In this document: in pieces, positions 1-9,220 of the stretch
How positions within the stretch are numbered: position 1 is the first letter of the stretch
Layout of the letters: every line of letters begins with the position of its first letter
Assembly: GCF_002216005.1 (NCBI RefSeq)
Contig: NZ_NIQC01000022.1
Span: forward strand, 1 to 41,575
Reading direction: 5' to 3'
DNA length: 41,575 bases
DNA from: Natranaerobius trueperi
Lineage (GTDB): Bacteria; Bacillota; Natranaerobiia; Natranaerobiales; Natranaerobiaceae
Program-made: the position numbers and the translations under genes
The notes under the pieces: generated by a model
Seen by the model: only the letters and a program-made list of their open reading frames with translations
Database searches by the model: none
Told to the model about the DNA's origin: nothing

Positions 1-912
1 AAGCTGATCATAGGATGATAATGTATTTTTTGATCTAATTTCTGTAACTGTTTCGTTTTTAGGAATTTCTAATTCCTCATTTCGGTTACAGAGAACCTGA
101 ATCTTTTCATTAGATATCTCATTTGGTACTCTGCCATTAACCGGCTATTATAGTAGCACTTAATGTGTTTAGGATAAATTTTGGCAAAAATAAATTCCCC
201 CACATACCGATCAGGTACAGAATAGTGACAATTATCAATACAGACAGTAGAGTATTTGTCTACTCTAAGTTCAGCAGTCCGTGCTGAATCATACGGAGGG
301 AGGTGAGGGAGTAAAACTCTCTTTCTTCCTCTAGTATTTCTAGAGCACTTTTATTATTGTTTGCCGCCTGGGGCTTAGAGTTTAGATGTTCACAAACTTG
401 GGCCAAGTATTCTTGAGCTTTTAGAATAGAGTCAAATTCATCTTGAAAGCTAAAAGCTTTTCTTCTGACAATACTCCACACTTCTCTCTACATGGCCCTT
501 CTCCCATCCAGATTTAGCGTTACAGAATCTAAAGTCAAAGCCATAGTATAGGGATAATTTTAATAGTGATTCAGTCGGTTCTTTTTCTGAAAGGCCAACA
601 AATTTTTTAACTGCTACTCTAGTGTTATCGTATACTAACTGATGGTAACTCCCTATAAGGTGTTCAAAGAAAACTGCATGAGCTTGTAGAAAACTTTCTG
701 TTTTTTGATTGTAAAACAGTACGGCATACCTGTAATTACCAAGGGCACTTGTGAACACTGCTAGCTGTAATGTTATAGGCTTGCCATCGATGGTTAGTTT
801 TACATCTCCCCAGTCAAATTCACAAACTTGGCCGGGGGAATAACTTTGCTTTATGTAAGACTTTCTATATTTTTTTCTAATGATCGTTTACATACTGTTG
901 TGTAGCCAATGG
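1..912 (-). pseudogene. IS21-family transposase (IstA), C-terminal part, decayed
   Basis: Read on the minus strand, the stretch gives an IS21-type DDE transposase from about the IYTTVC-like region onward. It includes GQVCEFDWGDVKL at about 835-800, then VYDNTRVAVKKF and FRFCNAKSGWEKGHVERSVEY (ending near 470), which are hallmark segments of the IstA catalytic core. The frame is broken near 470 and again near 290. Segments such as RRKAFSFQDEFDSILKAQEYL and CIDNCHYSVPDRYVGEF continue in other frames to the window edge. The gene is therefore a pseudogene and also runs off the left end. Its missing N-terminal part is not upstream on the same strand but appears inverted at 1488-1745. Confidence 0.8.
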
Positions 913-914
913 TT

Positions 915-1490
915 GGGTACTTGGCGGTTCAATGATTTGAGTGTAGTACCTCGTATCTTTCGTTAATGACCTTGATAATATCCGCTATTGGCTATCCGCC
1001 AATAGCCTTTCCGAGTGCCCGCCTTTTTCCAGGATTTTTCTTTGGTTATTCCAACGTCTGAGGTTCTTAAGCCTCGCACTTATTTTCTTCCTCTGCTTCC
1101 ACAAGTACATTCAATTCTACGCCTTATCCATTCGTTAAAGACAGTAATTCTATTCTTCATTTCTGCAATGGCAAAATAACCTGACCAGCCTGTAGTGATA
1201 TTTTAAATTCTTTTGAATTGTTATCTGTCTCTGGTTCCACCATACCCTCGCAAGGGTAGCCTGTTTTCACAGTTTTCTGCTCTCTTTGCACTATCTCACC
1301 TTCTCTCTAGTTTAAAAGACTACCATTGTTTGGCCCTTCCCGTCTCCGGTACTATGACCTCTGCTGACTTCTTACGGTTCAACCATGCATCACTGCACGA
1401 TTTGTCGCTGTGGGTTATTGGTTAAACCCTCTTGTCGGCAACCCCCCCCGTAAGACCTCCCCTGTTAAGAACGGTAACTTCCCTCTCATT
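915..1490 (-). mobile_element. Group II intron remnant (RNA domain plus maturase C-terminus)
   Basis: The minus strand between about 1490 and 1290 matches, base for base over long runs, the plus-strand intron remnant at about 30175-30380. This includes the segment ending in GTTGAACCGTAAGAAGTCAGC, typical of the RNA part just before the intron-encoded protein. Instead of a full reverse transcriptase, the sequence jumps to a maturase C-terminus in broken frames (ITVFNEWIRRRIE-like, then LGITKEKSW and GTRKGYWRIANS at about 1060-980). The 5' end of the intron and most of the RT are deleted. The element is immobile in cis and abuts IS21 pieces on both sides. Confidence 0.72.
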
Positions 1491-1745
1491 GGTGGCAAAT
1501 CACATAGGGCAATTCATCGAGAAATCGGGGTTGATAGAAAAGCAGTCAGGAAATACATTAAAGAATACGAGGCAAATAGAGCTGAACTTTCAAATGGGAA
1601 AGACCAAAGTGAGGAATTAGTTCAAAGTATAGAGGAAAAACCAAGATATGCTACTAACAACCGCAGTAAAGTAAAATTAACCGATGAAGTATTAGATCAA
1701 ATTAAGTACCATCTTCAAGAAAATGAGAAAAAACGTAATAGCGGT
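1488..1745 (+). pseudogene. IS21-family transposase (IstA), N-terminal fragment
   Basis: The plus strand encodes about 85 residues beginning GKSHRAIHREIGVDRKAVRK and running through SNRTK-like, KLTDEVLDQIKYHLQENEKKR. This is the resolvase-like helix-turn-helix N-terminus of IS21 IstA proteins. About 20 N-terminal residues are lost at the intron junction, and the frame ends shortly after NEKKR with unrelated codons. The rest of an IstA lies on the opposite strand at 1-912 and starts roughly where this fragment stops. The two may be halves of one disrupted element; that is an inference. Confidence 0.7.
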
Positions 1746-1770
1746 TACGCTTTTGGTGATGTGGGAGGTC

Positions 1771-1797
1771 GGTAGATAAATAAATTAATTATCTACC
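1771..1797. terminator. Hairpin at the end of the mobile-element debris
   Basis: GGTAGATAA (1771-1779) pairs perfectly with TTATCTACC (1789-1797) around a 9-base AT loop. No T-run follows on the plus strand, so it may be a weak terminator or an old insertion-sequence end rather than a classical terminator. Confidence 0.35.
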
Positions 1798-1821
1798 TCC
1801 TCACTCGATTCTAGCGGTTAA

Positions 1822-1887
1822 TGTCGATAAAAAAAATTAGACGACCCTTATGTTTTGACATTATTCCTAAACCCTACCCTTTATAAT
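1822..1887 (+). promoter_or_regulatory. spoIIE promoter with 21-bp spacer and 0A boxes
   Basis: TTGACA (1855-1860) and TATAAT (1882-1887) are both perfect sigma-A hexamers but are separated by 21 bp, far from the usual 17. In B. subtilis the spoIIE and spoIIG promoters show this same over-long spacing and need Spo0A~P. TTTGACA (1854-1860) matches the reverse form of the 0A box (TTYGACA) and overlaps the -35. TGTCGAT (1822-1828) is a 6/7 match to the 0A box upstream. Transcription would start near 1894, about 37 nt before the spoIIE ATG. Confidence 0.7.
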
Positions 1888-1930
1888 GATTGATACGTGA
1901 CTAACTTTTAAAAATAGGGGTGAGGGTTAT

Positions 1931-4390
1931 ATGAACTCATACAACACAGATACTGTTAAACCTTACCAAAGAACGTATGAGAAGAACACAGTTTCTAGAA
2001 AAAAGATAGTAGATATATTAACAGCTATAGGTAGGAAATTAACAGGTTTTAAGATTCAAATATCTATGTATTATGTTATAACTTTGGCTTTTTACTTTTT
2101 TTCTGCTTTACTATTAACGAGAACAGAAATAAGGGGAGGGTTAGCTCCCTTAGCATTAGCTTTTCTTATCTCATTAAAAAAGGAACAATCTAGCAAGTTT
2201 AGTATAGCACTAACAGGAACAATTACTGGATTTTTTTTGACTCAAGGTTTATTAGAAGCTTTTATTCTTTTAGTACCTATAGCAATTTTTCAATTATTAG
2301 AGAAAAGTAATTTAACAAATTCTGTTTGGACAAGGATTACTATATTAATTACTACTTATTGTATTCTAAATATTATATATCAAGAATATGTTAGAGTGGG
2401 AACACTAGAGGTACTTCCAATTATGTTTGAAGGTGTACTGGCTTTGTTGTTTAGTATATTATTCTCTCCTGCAGTAAGTTTTTTTGAAAGAAACAATTTA
2501 ATTAATCTACAAAATAAGGAAGATATGATAAGTATCTCTATTTTAATAGCTGCTGTATTTTTAGGAATTCATGGACTTTACATAGTATCGTTATCAGTTC
2601 AGCGTCTTCTTGGGATGATATTAGTTTTAATAGTAGGGTTTAATTATGGAGGAGGGAAAGGTGCTGCTATAGGAACCTTATTTGGTACTATTATTAGCTT
2701 CAATAGTTTAAGTTATTTAAGTATAGGGGCTTTAGCTTTTGGTGGGCTAGGATCTGGTATTTTTAGAGAGTTCGGGAAACTGCTTACAGCAACAGCCTTT
2801 GTGTTCTCAAATTTCTTAATGACTTTTTATCTTGGTGAGCCATATCTCATTGTAACATATTTATCTGAAGTGGTTATTGCCACTGGGGTGTTTTTAGCAA
2901 TACCTAAAAAAGTTTACAAAACATATTTTCCGGATATAATAGATGATATCGACGGAAGTGTGGAGCAAGAGAAATCTAAACAAATCGTTAATTATAAAAT
3001 GGATGAGTTCGCTGATCTATTTTGCGAAATTGCTGATATCTTTGGTGTAAGAGACCATAATAATGATAGGCAAGAGAGTCAATTAGAAGAGTTTGTTCAA
3101 ACGGCTGCTGAAAAAGTATGTGGAACTTGTTCAAAGATGGAAAATTGCTGGGAGGAATATTTTTTTATAACATACAAAAACTTTCTTAATATTGTAAGTG
3201 GTCTAGACAAAAATAAAAAGCTAACACAAGAAGATTTACCATTATATCTCACGAAAAATTGTATTAGGCCAAATATGTTAATAAGTAACATGGAAAATGT
3301 TTTTAAACGGCAGTATTCATATTTAAAACAAAGAGAAAAAACAGAAGAAGAAAAAAGATTTTTAGCACAACAGCTTAAAGGTATCGGGAATGTATTGAAA
3401 AATCTATCAAAGCAAAAAAGTATTGAAGATTCGCAAGACGAAGAACTAGAAGAGAAATTCAAAACAAAGCTTAAGGAACATGGTTATAATTTTAATGCAA
3501 TAAATATAATTTCAAAATCATTAAATGACTTACAGATTGAAGTTGTAGTGCCACAATGTAAGTGTGGACAGTGCCAAGGAGAACACCTCTCCATACTCGC
3601 TACAGAAACTTTAGGAAGAAAAGTAGCAATAAATAACTGGGATTGTTCTTATAATGAAGATAATTGCTTGTTACGGTTAAGACCAGAGCTTAATTATTAT
3701 ATAGTATCCGGAAGTTGTCAGGCAACGAAAGAAGGTGAATCTTTATCAGGAGATAATTATATTTCAAAGACTTTAACTACAGGAGAACATCTTCTATTAT
3801 TAAGTGATGGAATGGGTTCAGGTTTTAAAGCTAACCAAGAAAGTAGGGAAACAATAGATCTAATATCGAAAATGCTTAATTTTGGGCTAGATAAAGACCT
3901 AGTAATTAAGTCTGCAAATTCTCTTCTTTCCATAAAAAATCGCGATGAAAGCTTTGCTACTGTTGATTTAGCTCTAGTTGACCTTTATACTGGTAGTGGA
4001 GAGTTTTATAAGGCTGGCGCTGTTTCTTCCTATGTTTTAACAAAAGATTTACAGGTAGAACGAGTAAGTACAGGTGCACTACCTGCAGGGATAATTGATA
4101 AAGTAGAGCCAAAAACAATCTCACAGAAATTGAATCATGGTGACTATATTGTTTTAGTTAGTGATGGTATTTATGATGCAGAAGAAGGGGATCGTTGGTT
4201 AGAAAAGGCTATTTCTGAATTGCAGCCTGGACACCCCCAAGTGATGGCGGATGCGTTAATGGATAAAGTGAAGCGAAGGTATTACGGTGAAGTGCCTGAT
4301 GACATAACAATTTTGGTTAGTAAGGTTGTTTCTAAAAACTCTAATAAAGCTGCAACAATAAATTATTATGATATTAGCAGGATTTCATAA
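1931..4390 (+). CDS. spoIIE: Stage II sporulation protein E (PP2C-type phosphatase)
   Basis: The 819-residue product has the SpoIIE architecture: a hydrophobic N-terminal third with about ten membrane segments (residues ~45-330), a central regulatory region, and a C-terminal PP2C/SpoIIE phosphatase domain (~600-800). Metal-binding motifs are visible at LLLLSDGMGSG (Asp626), VLVSDGIYDA (Asp745) and DDITILVSK near the end. The family dephosphorylates SpoIIAA-P in the forespore, releasing sigma-F, and acts at the asymmetric septum. Length is close to B. subtilis SpoIIE (about 827). The ATG at 1931 follows GGGGTGAGGG. It sits behind a Spo0A-type promoter, and tilS follows 62 bp downstream as in many Clostridia. 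The central region contains several Cys residues (CGTCSKMENC, CKCGQCQ) typical of clostridial SpoIIE. Confidence 0.96.
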   Translation: MNSYNTDTVKPYQRTYEKNTVSRKKIVDILTAIGRKLTGFKIQISMYYVITLAFYFFSALLLTRTEIRGGLAPLALAFLISLKKEQSSKFSIALTGTITGFFLTQGLLEAFILLVPIAIFQLLEKSNLTNSVWTRITILITTYCILNIIYQEYVRVGTLEVLPIMFEGVLALLFSILFSPAVSFFERNNLINLQNKEDMISISILIAAVFLGIHGLYIVSLSVQRLLGMILVLIVGFNYGGGKGAAIGTLFGTIISFNSLSYLSIGALAFGGLGSGIFREFGKLLTATAFVFSNFLMTFYLGEPYLIVTYLSEVVIATGVFLAIPKKVYKTYFPDIIDDIDGSVEQEKSKQIVNYKMDEFADLFCEIADIFGVRDHNNDRQESQLEEFVQTAAEKVCGTCSKMENCWEEYFFITYKNFLNIVSGLDKNKKLTQEDLPLYLTKNCIRPNMLISNMENVFKRQYSYLKQREKTEEEKRFLAQQLKGIGNVLKNLSKQKSIEDSQDEELEEKFKTKLKEHGYNFNAINIISKSLNDLQIEVVVPQCKCGQCQGEHLSILATETLGRKVAINNWDCSYNEDNCLLRLRPELNYYIVSGSCQATKEGESLSGDNYISKTLTTGEHLLLLSDGMGSGFKANQESRETIDLISKMLNFGLDKDLVIKSANSLLSIKNRDESFATVDLALVDLYTGSGEFYKAGAVSSYVLTKDLQVERVSTGALPAGIIDKVEPKTISQKLNHGDYIVLVSDGIYDAEEGDRWLEKAISELQPGHPQVMADALMDKVKRRYYGEVPDDITILVSKVVSKNSNKAATINYYDISRIS

Positions 4391-4452
4391 AGTGATGACG
4401 AACTAATTATGTATCGATTAAGAAATAAATTTAGTGTCTTGAGGGGTTACAT

Positions 4453-5904
4453 ATGAAAAGGCGAATAAAAAAATTCATTACTGTAAATGAGCTAATTAGA
4501 AAAGATGACAATGTTGTTGTGGGAGTTTCGGGAGGGCCTGATTCGGTAGCCCTCCTTCATGTGTTATATGTGCTCTCTAAAGAACTCTTATGTAACATAT
4601 ATATTGCTCATTTAAACCATGGATTCAGGGAAAAATCAGCTCAAGAAGATGCTTTATTCGTGCGAAATTTAGCTAAACAATATAAGCTTCCTATTGTGGA
4701 GGAAAAGTGGGATGTGACAAAATATATTAAAGAAAATAAACTATCCTCCCAACAGGGGGCTAGAATTAAACGTTATCAATTTTTTGAGTATGTAGCCGAA
4801 AAGTTAGGTGCAAATAAAATCGCATTAGCACATCACAAAGACGATCAAGTAGAGACGTTTTTATTAAGGTTACTACGAGGAACAGGAACTCAAGGCTTAT
4901 CAGGGATTCCTGTGAAACGTTTTTTAACTGAAGAAATCGAAATAATAAGGCCTCTTTTAAATGTAACAAAAGAAGAAATTATTGATTATTTAAATAAACT
5001 TAATTTAACGTTTCAAACTGATCCTACTAATGAGGAAACAAATTATCAAAGAAATAAAATTAGGCACGAAGTTGTCCCTCTTTTGACTAATATTAACCCA
5101 CAATTACCAGAAAGAATTTTTGAGACTATGGAGATTTTGGAAGAAGAAGATAACTATTTAGATAAAAAAGCTCAAAATAAATTTAATGATGCATTAATAG
5201 ATTCTGAAGAAACAGTAGTTGCTTTGAAAGTAAGTGAACTAGTTAGCGCTCTAAAACCTATTCTAAGGCGAACTTTAATAAAAGGGGTGCGTCTTGCTTT
5301 AAACCTTATTGGCGCTCACAACAAACACGATGTCACGAAGCATCATATTGACCTTTTACTTGAAACTGTAGAGAGTGGAAACACAGGTAAATATATTAGT
5401 TTACCTGGAAAATTATCTGCATTTTTGGATGTGACTACTTACGGGAAAACTCTTAAAATCAAACCATTGTCACATATAAAAACAGAAGATATGATTCAAA
5501 AAAATCTTATCTTAAATGGTTGGACGTATTGGCCACTTACAGATGAATGGATTTATGCAGAAATTAAGGATATTAGTGAATTTAATGGAAATAATGATAA
5601 TATCAAGAATAAGAATCAAAAAAAAGCATATCTTGATTATGAATGTATTAATTCAGCTCTTATAATTAGAAGTAGAAAACCAGGAGACAGGTTAATTCCT
5701 TTAGGAATGACTAATAATAAAAAATTAAAGGATTTTTTAATTGACAATAAAGTGCCTAAAGCGTATAGAGATAAGCTACCTTTAGTAACTTTAGATGATC
5801 AAGTTTTATGGGTTGTTGGATATCGGATTAATCATAAGTTTAGGGTCACCTCTAAGACAAAGAAAATATTATATTTAGAAGTTATGAATAACGAAGAGGG
5901 GTAA
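4453..5904 (+). CDS. tilS: tRNA(Ile)-lysidine synthase
   Basis: TilS modifies the wobble C34 of tRNA-Ile2 (CAU) to lysidine using ATP and lysine, switching it from Met to Ile identity; it is cytosolic and essential. The PP-loop SGGPDS is at residues 26-31, followed by HLNHGFREKSAQEDA and HHKDDQVETFLLRLLRG, signature segments of the N-ATPase domain. The C-terminal substrate-binding domain carries SRKPGDRLIPLGM and KLKDFLIDNKVPKAYRD. At 483 residues it is the usual bacterial length. The ATG follows TTGAGGGG. It is co-oriented with hpt, which begins 13 bp downstream behind AAAGGAGG, so the two are probably cotranscribed. Confidence 0.95.
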   Translation: MKRRIKKFITVNELIRKDDNVVVGVSGGPDSVALLHVLYVLSKELLCNIYIAHLNHGFREKSAQEDALFVRNLAKQYKLPIVEEKWDVTKYIKENKLSSQQGARIKRYQFFEYVAEKLGANKIALAHHKDDQVETFLLRLLRGTGTQGLSGIPVKRFLTEEIEIIRPLLNVTKEEIIDYLNKLNLTFQTDPTNEETNYQRNKIRHEVVPLLTNINPQLPERIFETMEILEEEDNYLDKKAQNKFNDALIDSEETVVALKVSELVSALKPILRRTLIKGVRLALNLIGAHNKHDVTKHHIDLLLETVESGNTGKYISLPGKLSAFLDVTTYGKTLKIKPLSHIKTEDMIQKNLILNGWTYWPLTDEWIYAEIKDISEFNGNNDNIKNKNQKKAYLDYECINSALIIRSRKPGDRLIPLGMTNNKKLKDFLIDNKVPKAYRDKLPLVTLDDQVLWVVGYRINHKFRVTSKTKKILYLEVMNNEEG

Positions 5905-5917
5905 AGGAGGAAATAAT

Positions 5918-6445
5918 ATGGAACAAGAAAATTTAAAAGAATTAATAAGTAAAAAAGAAATTCAAAATAAAGTGAAGGAGCTTGGAAAGCAAATATCTGA
6001 AGATTATAAGGGTGAGGAAATTCTTGCAATTTGCGTACTTAAGGGTTCTTTTGTTTTTACAGCTGATCTATTAAGAGAAGTGACTGTTCCAAGTACAGTG
6101 GAATTTTTAGCTGTGTCTAGTTATGGAGCAAGTACCGAGTCAAGTGGTATTATTAGAATCTTAAAAGATCTAGATTGTAGCATTGAAGGCAAGCATGTAG
6201 TAATTGTAGAAGATATCATCGATACAGGATTAACTCTAAACTACCTTATGAAAACTTTATCTACAAGAAAACCTGCATCACTTAAGGTATGCACACTTTT
6301 AGATAAACCGGAAAGAAGGGAAGTTGATATGAAGGCTGATTATGTGGGCTTTGAAATTCCAGATGAGTTTGTAATTGGTTACGGGTTAGATTTTGCCGAA
6401 TACTATAGAAACTTACCTGGAGTTTATATTAAAAGTGATGAATAA
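5918..6445 (+). CDS. hpt: Hypoxanthine phosphoribosyltransferase
   Basis: This 175-residue type I phosphoribosyltransferase salvages hypoxanthine (and probably guanine) with PRPP to give IMP/GMP. The PRPP-binding motif VVIVEDIIDTGLT lies at residues 94-106, preceded by the LKGSFVFTADL loop and SSYG flap region. The purine-binding end contains YVGFEIPDEFVIGYGLD. Length and gene position (tilS-hpt-ftsH) are standard for Firmicutes. The ATG is preceded by AAAGGAGGAAATA, a strong ribosome site. Confidence 0.95.
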   Translation: MEQENLKELISKKEIQNKVKELGKQISEDYKGEEILAICVLKGSFVFTADLLREVTVPSTVEFLAVSSYGASTESSGIIRILKDLDCSIEGKHVVIVEDIIDTGLTLNYLMKTLSTRKPASLKVCTLLDKPERREVDMKADYVGFEIPDEFVIGYGLDFAEYYRNLPGVYIKSDE

Positions 6446-6462
6446 CATTTGGTAGATATGAG

Positions 6463-6491
6463 TTGTTTTAATATTATACCTGTGTTATAAT
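6463..6491 (+). promoter_or_regulatory. Extended -10 promoter before ftsH
   Basis: TTGTTT (6463-6468), a 17-bp spacer and a perfect TATAAT (6486-6491) with the extended-10 TG two bases upstream. It lies 51 bp before the ftsH start, so ftsH can be expressed independently of tilS-hpt. Confidence 0.65.
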
Positions 6492-6542
6492 ATTATGATG
6501 TATATTTGTTGAAATGTGTTTGATAAGAGAGGAGGGCTCTAG

Positions 6543-8498
6543 TTGAATCGCTTCACAAGACAGGCTGTTTTATATCTACTTATTTTAATGATTGTAGTCG
6601 GTATTTATCAACAAATTACCCAGGGACCAGAGGCACAAGAAGAAATCCTTTACAATAAATTTGTTGAGCATGTAGAAGAAGGAAATATTAAGGACGTAGA
6701 TATCACAGATGGTGAAATTGAAGGAACTTTAGAGGACGGGACAGAATTTGTAACAAGGGATCCCGGTGATCCGGAATTAGTACCAAGGTTATTAGCAAAC
6801 AATGTTGATACAATGGGTCATGAACCACCAGGTCCCCCATGGTGGGCATCGTTATTTACGTATATAATCCCATTTGTGTTAATTATAGCCATATTCTTCT
6901 TTTTTATGCAGCAATCCCAAGGTGGCGGCGGTCGAATGATGAACTTTGGGAAGAGCAAAGCTAAGCTTCATGAAGGAGAACAGAAGACTAATGTTAGCTT
7001 TGACGATGTAGCAGGTTCAGATGAAGAAAAAGAAGAACTTGTCGAAGTTGTGACATTCTTAAAGGAACCACAAAAGTTTATTGACCTAGGGGCTAGGATT
7101 CCTAAAGGTGTCTTACTTGTAGGTCCACCAGGGACGGGTAAAACCCTACTAGGAAGAGCTGTTGCTGGTGAAGCTGGTGTACCTTTCTTTAGTATCAGTG
7201 GTTCAGACTTTGTTGAAATGTTTGTTGGTGTAGGTGCTTCTCGTGTTCGTGATTTATTTGAAAACGCTAAGAAGAATTCACCTTGCATTGTTTTTATTGA
7301 TGAGATTGATGCTGTCGGGCGACAAAGAGGTGCTGGATTAGGTGGAAGTCATGATGAAAGAGAACAAACTCTTAACCAATTACTTGTTGAGATGGATGGT
7401 TTTGATGTTAATGAAGGAATAATAATCATGGCAGCTACAAACCGTTCTGACATCTTAGACCCTGCTTTATTACGTCCTGGAAGATTCGATAGACAGATAA
7501 CAGTTAATGCACCTGATTTAAAGGGAAGATCAGAAATTTTAAAGGTACATGCACGAAATAAGCCTTTAGAAGATACTGTAGATATGGATGTGATAGCTAG
7601 ACGGACTCCTGGGTTCACTGGTGCTGACATTGAGAACCTAATTAATGAAGCTGCAATTTATGCCGCTAGGAAGAACAAAAAGAAAATTAGTATGAAAGAA
7701 CTCGAAGGAGCCATAGATCGTGTGATGGCAGGTACTGAGAAAAAGAGCCGTGTTATAAGTGAATTCGAGAAGAAAATTGTTGCTTATCATGAAGCAGGTC
7801 ACGCTATAGTAGGGTATCTGCTCCCCCATACAGACCCAGTGCATAAGGTGTCTATTATCCCTCGTGGAGGAGCTGGTGGTTTCACATTAATGCTACCAGA
7901 AGAAGATAGATATTTTATGACGAAAACTGAACTTTTAGAACGGGTAAGTACATTACTTGGAGGAAGAGTAGCTGAGCAGCTAACTCTTGATGAAATCAGT
8001 ACAGGGGCTCAGAATGATCTAGAAAGATCAACCACTATAGTTAGGCAAATGATTATGGAGTACGGAATGAGTGATAATTTAGGACCTATTACCTTAGGTA
8101 GTAAGCAAGATCAAGTCTTTTTAGGTCGAGATATAGCTAGAGACAAAGATTACAGTGAAAACATTGCATATGCAATTGATAAAGAAATTAGTACAATGGT
8201 TGAAACAGCGTATGAAAAGGCTGAAAATATTCTTAGAGAAAATGCTGATGTACTTGAAAATATTGCTCAAGCATTAATGGAAAGAGAAACTCTCACAGCA
8301 AAGGAAGTAAAGCTCTTAATGGAAGGTGAGGAACTACCTCCCATGGAGGAGAGCTCAGAAGAGTTAGACTTATTAGCTGAAGAACAAGAAGATAAAAAAG
8401 ATACTATAGACTTTAAAGATGAACATACTGGACAGAAAGACTCTGATGATATTAATGTTAAGATTGACTATCGAAACAAAAATAAAGATGAGGAATAG
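6543..8498 (+). CDS. ftsH: ATP-dependent zinc metalloprotease FtsH
   Basis: FtsH is a hexameric membrane-anchored AAA+ protease that degrades misassembled membrane proteins and regulators. The 651-residue product has an N-terminal membrane segment (~7-24), a short extracytoplasmic domain, a second membrane segment (~101-120), Walker A GPPGTGKT (194-201), Walker B IVFIDEID, the second region of homology [19 protein letters not shown], and the zinc-binding HEAGH at 416-420. The C-terminus is acidic and Lys/Glu-rich, longer than the catalytic core needs. The start is TTG at 6543, supported by GAGAGGAGGG five bases upstream; no better in-frame start is present. It has its own promoter at 6463-6491. 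Confidence 0.97.
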   Translation: MNRFTRQAVLYLLILMIVVGIYQQITQGPEAQEEILYNKFVEHVEEGNIKDVDITDGEIEGTLEDGTEFVTRDPGDPELVPRLLANNVDTMGHEPPGPPWWASLFTYIIPFVLIIAIFFFFMQQSQGGGGRMMNFGKSKAKLHEGEQKTNVSFDDVAGSDEEKEELVEVVTFLKEPQKFIDLGARIPKGVLLVGPPGTGKTLLGRAVAGEAGVPFFSISGSDFVEMFVGVGASRVRDLFENAKKNSPCIVFIDEIDAVGRQRGAGLGGSHDEREQTLNQLLVEMDGFDVNEGIIIMAATNRSDILDPALLRPGRFDRQITVNAPDLKGRSEILKVHARNKPLEDTVDMDVIARRTPGFTGADIENLINEAAIYAARKNKKKISMKELEGAIDRVMAGTEKKSRVISEFEKKIVAYHEAGHAIVGYLLPHTDPVHKVSIIPRGGAGGFTLMLPEEDRYFMTKTELLERVSTLLGGRVAEQLTLDEISTGAQNDLERSTTIVRQMIMEYGMSDNLGPITLGSKQDQVFLGRDIARDKDYSENIAYAIDKEISTMVETAYEKAENILRENADVLENIAQALMERETLTAKEVKLLMEGEELPPMEESSEELDLLAEEQEDKKDTIDFKDEHTGQKDSDDINVKIDYRNKNKDEE

Positions 8499-8515
8499 AT
8501 TTATTAAGAGGTGAG

Positions 8516-8608
8516 CTATTACCTAGACCTTTGGCTGGGATAATAGTTGGATTACAAAAATGTGTTTTAAATTCTACGAAATGTCCGGCATTCCTTTTAG
8601 GAAGCTGG
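8516..8608 (+). promoter_or_regulatory. Two-hairpin leader of the ECF transporter gene
   Basis: The 126-base gap after ftsH contains two imperfect hairpins. CTATTACC (8516-8523) pairs with GGGATAATAG (8537-8546). CCGGCATTCCT (8585-8595) pairs with AGGAAGCTGG (8599-8608) with one bulge. The second ends two bases before the ribosome site CGGAGGTGG. The layout suits a translational riboswitch or attenuator, but no known riboswitch core was recognised. Confidence 0.4.
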
Positions 8609-8624
8609 AACGGAGGTGGACTTA

Positions 8625-9164
8625 TTGAATACTAGGAAGCTAACTATTGGTGGTATTTTAGCTGCCTTATGTATTGTGATGAGCCTTACTCCCTTGGGGT
8701 TTGTGCCTGTACCGACACCTGCTGGTGCTGTAACCACAATGCATATACCAGTCATTATTGCTGGGATATTAGAAGGACCTATAGTTGGAGGAGTAGTTGG
8801 TGGTATCTTTGGTTTAACTAGCTTCATAAGGGGAGGACAGTTTTTTGGTGATCCTGTAATAGCTATTTTACCAAGATTACTAATCGGTCCGGGAGCTTAT
8901 TACTTTATGCAGCTTACAAAGAAAATCTTTCGATCACAAAATTTCTCTATTTCAATAGGGGCATTTATTGGAACTATAATTAATACTGTGGGTGTATTGA
9001 TATTAGCTTCAATACGAGGGTATATTCCAGTAGAAGGTGCTTATATAATATTACTGACTCACGGAATCCCAGAGATAATCATTGCTATAGTAGTAACTGT
9101 AATTATCGGTAGAGTGATTGTAAACCATATTGGTGGTACTTCAAAGAAAAAAATACACAGTTAA
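8625..9164 (+). CDS. ECF transporter S component (substrate-binding membrane protein)
   Basis: The 179-residue, very hydrophobic protein has about five or six membrane segments and the pattern of energy-coupling-factor S components: an N-terminal positively charged stub (MNTRKLTIGGILAALC), then PLGFVPVPTPAGAVTTMHIP, then a Gly-rich GPIVGGVVGGIFGLTSF segment. S components bind a vitamin and dock to a shared EcfT/A1/A2 module, which is not in this window. The TTG at 8625 is preferred over the in-frame GTG at 8616 because the latter lies inside the GGAGGTGG ribosome site. Its sequence resembles the S-component group often assigned to pantothenate or related precursors. That substrate is only a guess, though coaX lies 5 kb away. 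A strong hairpin terminator follows. Confidence 0.82.
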   Translation: MNTRKLTIGGILAALCIVMSLTPLGFVPVPTPAGAVTTMHIPVIIAGILEGPIVGGVVGGIFGLTSFIRGGQFFGDPVIAILPRLLIGPGAYYFMQLTKKIFRSQNFSISIGAFIGTIINTVGVLILASIRGYIPVEGAYIILLTHGIPEIIIAIVVTVIIGRVIVNHIGGTSKKKIHS

Positions 9165-9170
9165 AGAATA

Positions 9171-9220
9171 AAAAGGGGCTGTTCCAAAAGTAAAAGCTTT
9201 TGGGATTAAAGCCCCTTTTT
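9171..9220 (+). terminator. Terminator after ECF gene (coincides with IS left end)
   Basis: AAAAGGGGCT (9171-9180) pairs with AGCCCCTTTT (9210-9219), with an inner CCAAAAG/CTTTTGG stem, followed by T-rich sequence. The outer arm is also the left inverted repeat of the IS1182-like remnant. Confidence 0.75.

Noticed and set aside
1213-1425. Plus-strand 70-codon frame
   Set aside because: It is the antisense of the minus-strand group II intron RNA, with no ribosome site and no family resemblance.
1410-1775. A 121-residue plus-strand protein
   Set aside because: Its first third is intron antisense and its last residues are unrelated; only the middle is a real IstA N-terminal fragment, listed separately.
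3097-3462. Minus-strand 121-codon frame inside spoIIE
   Set aside because: It is a Ser/Phe-rich antisense shadow of a strongly supported gene, with no ribosome site.
8616-8624. GTG start for the ECF protein
   Set aside because: It lies inside the GGAGGTGG ribosome site; TTG at 8625 is correctly spaced.
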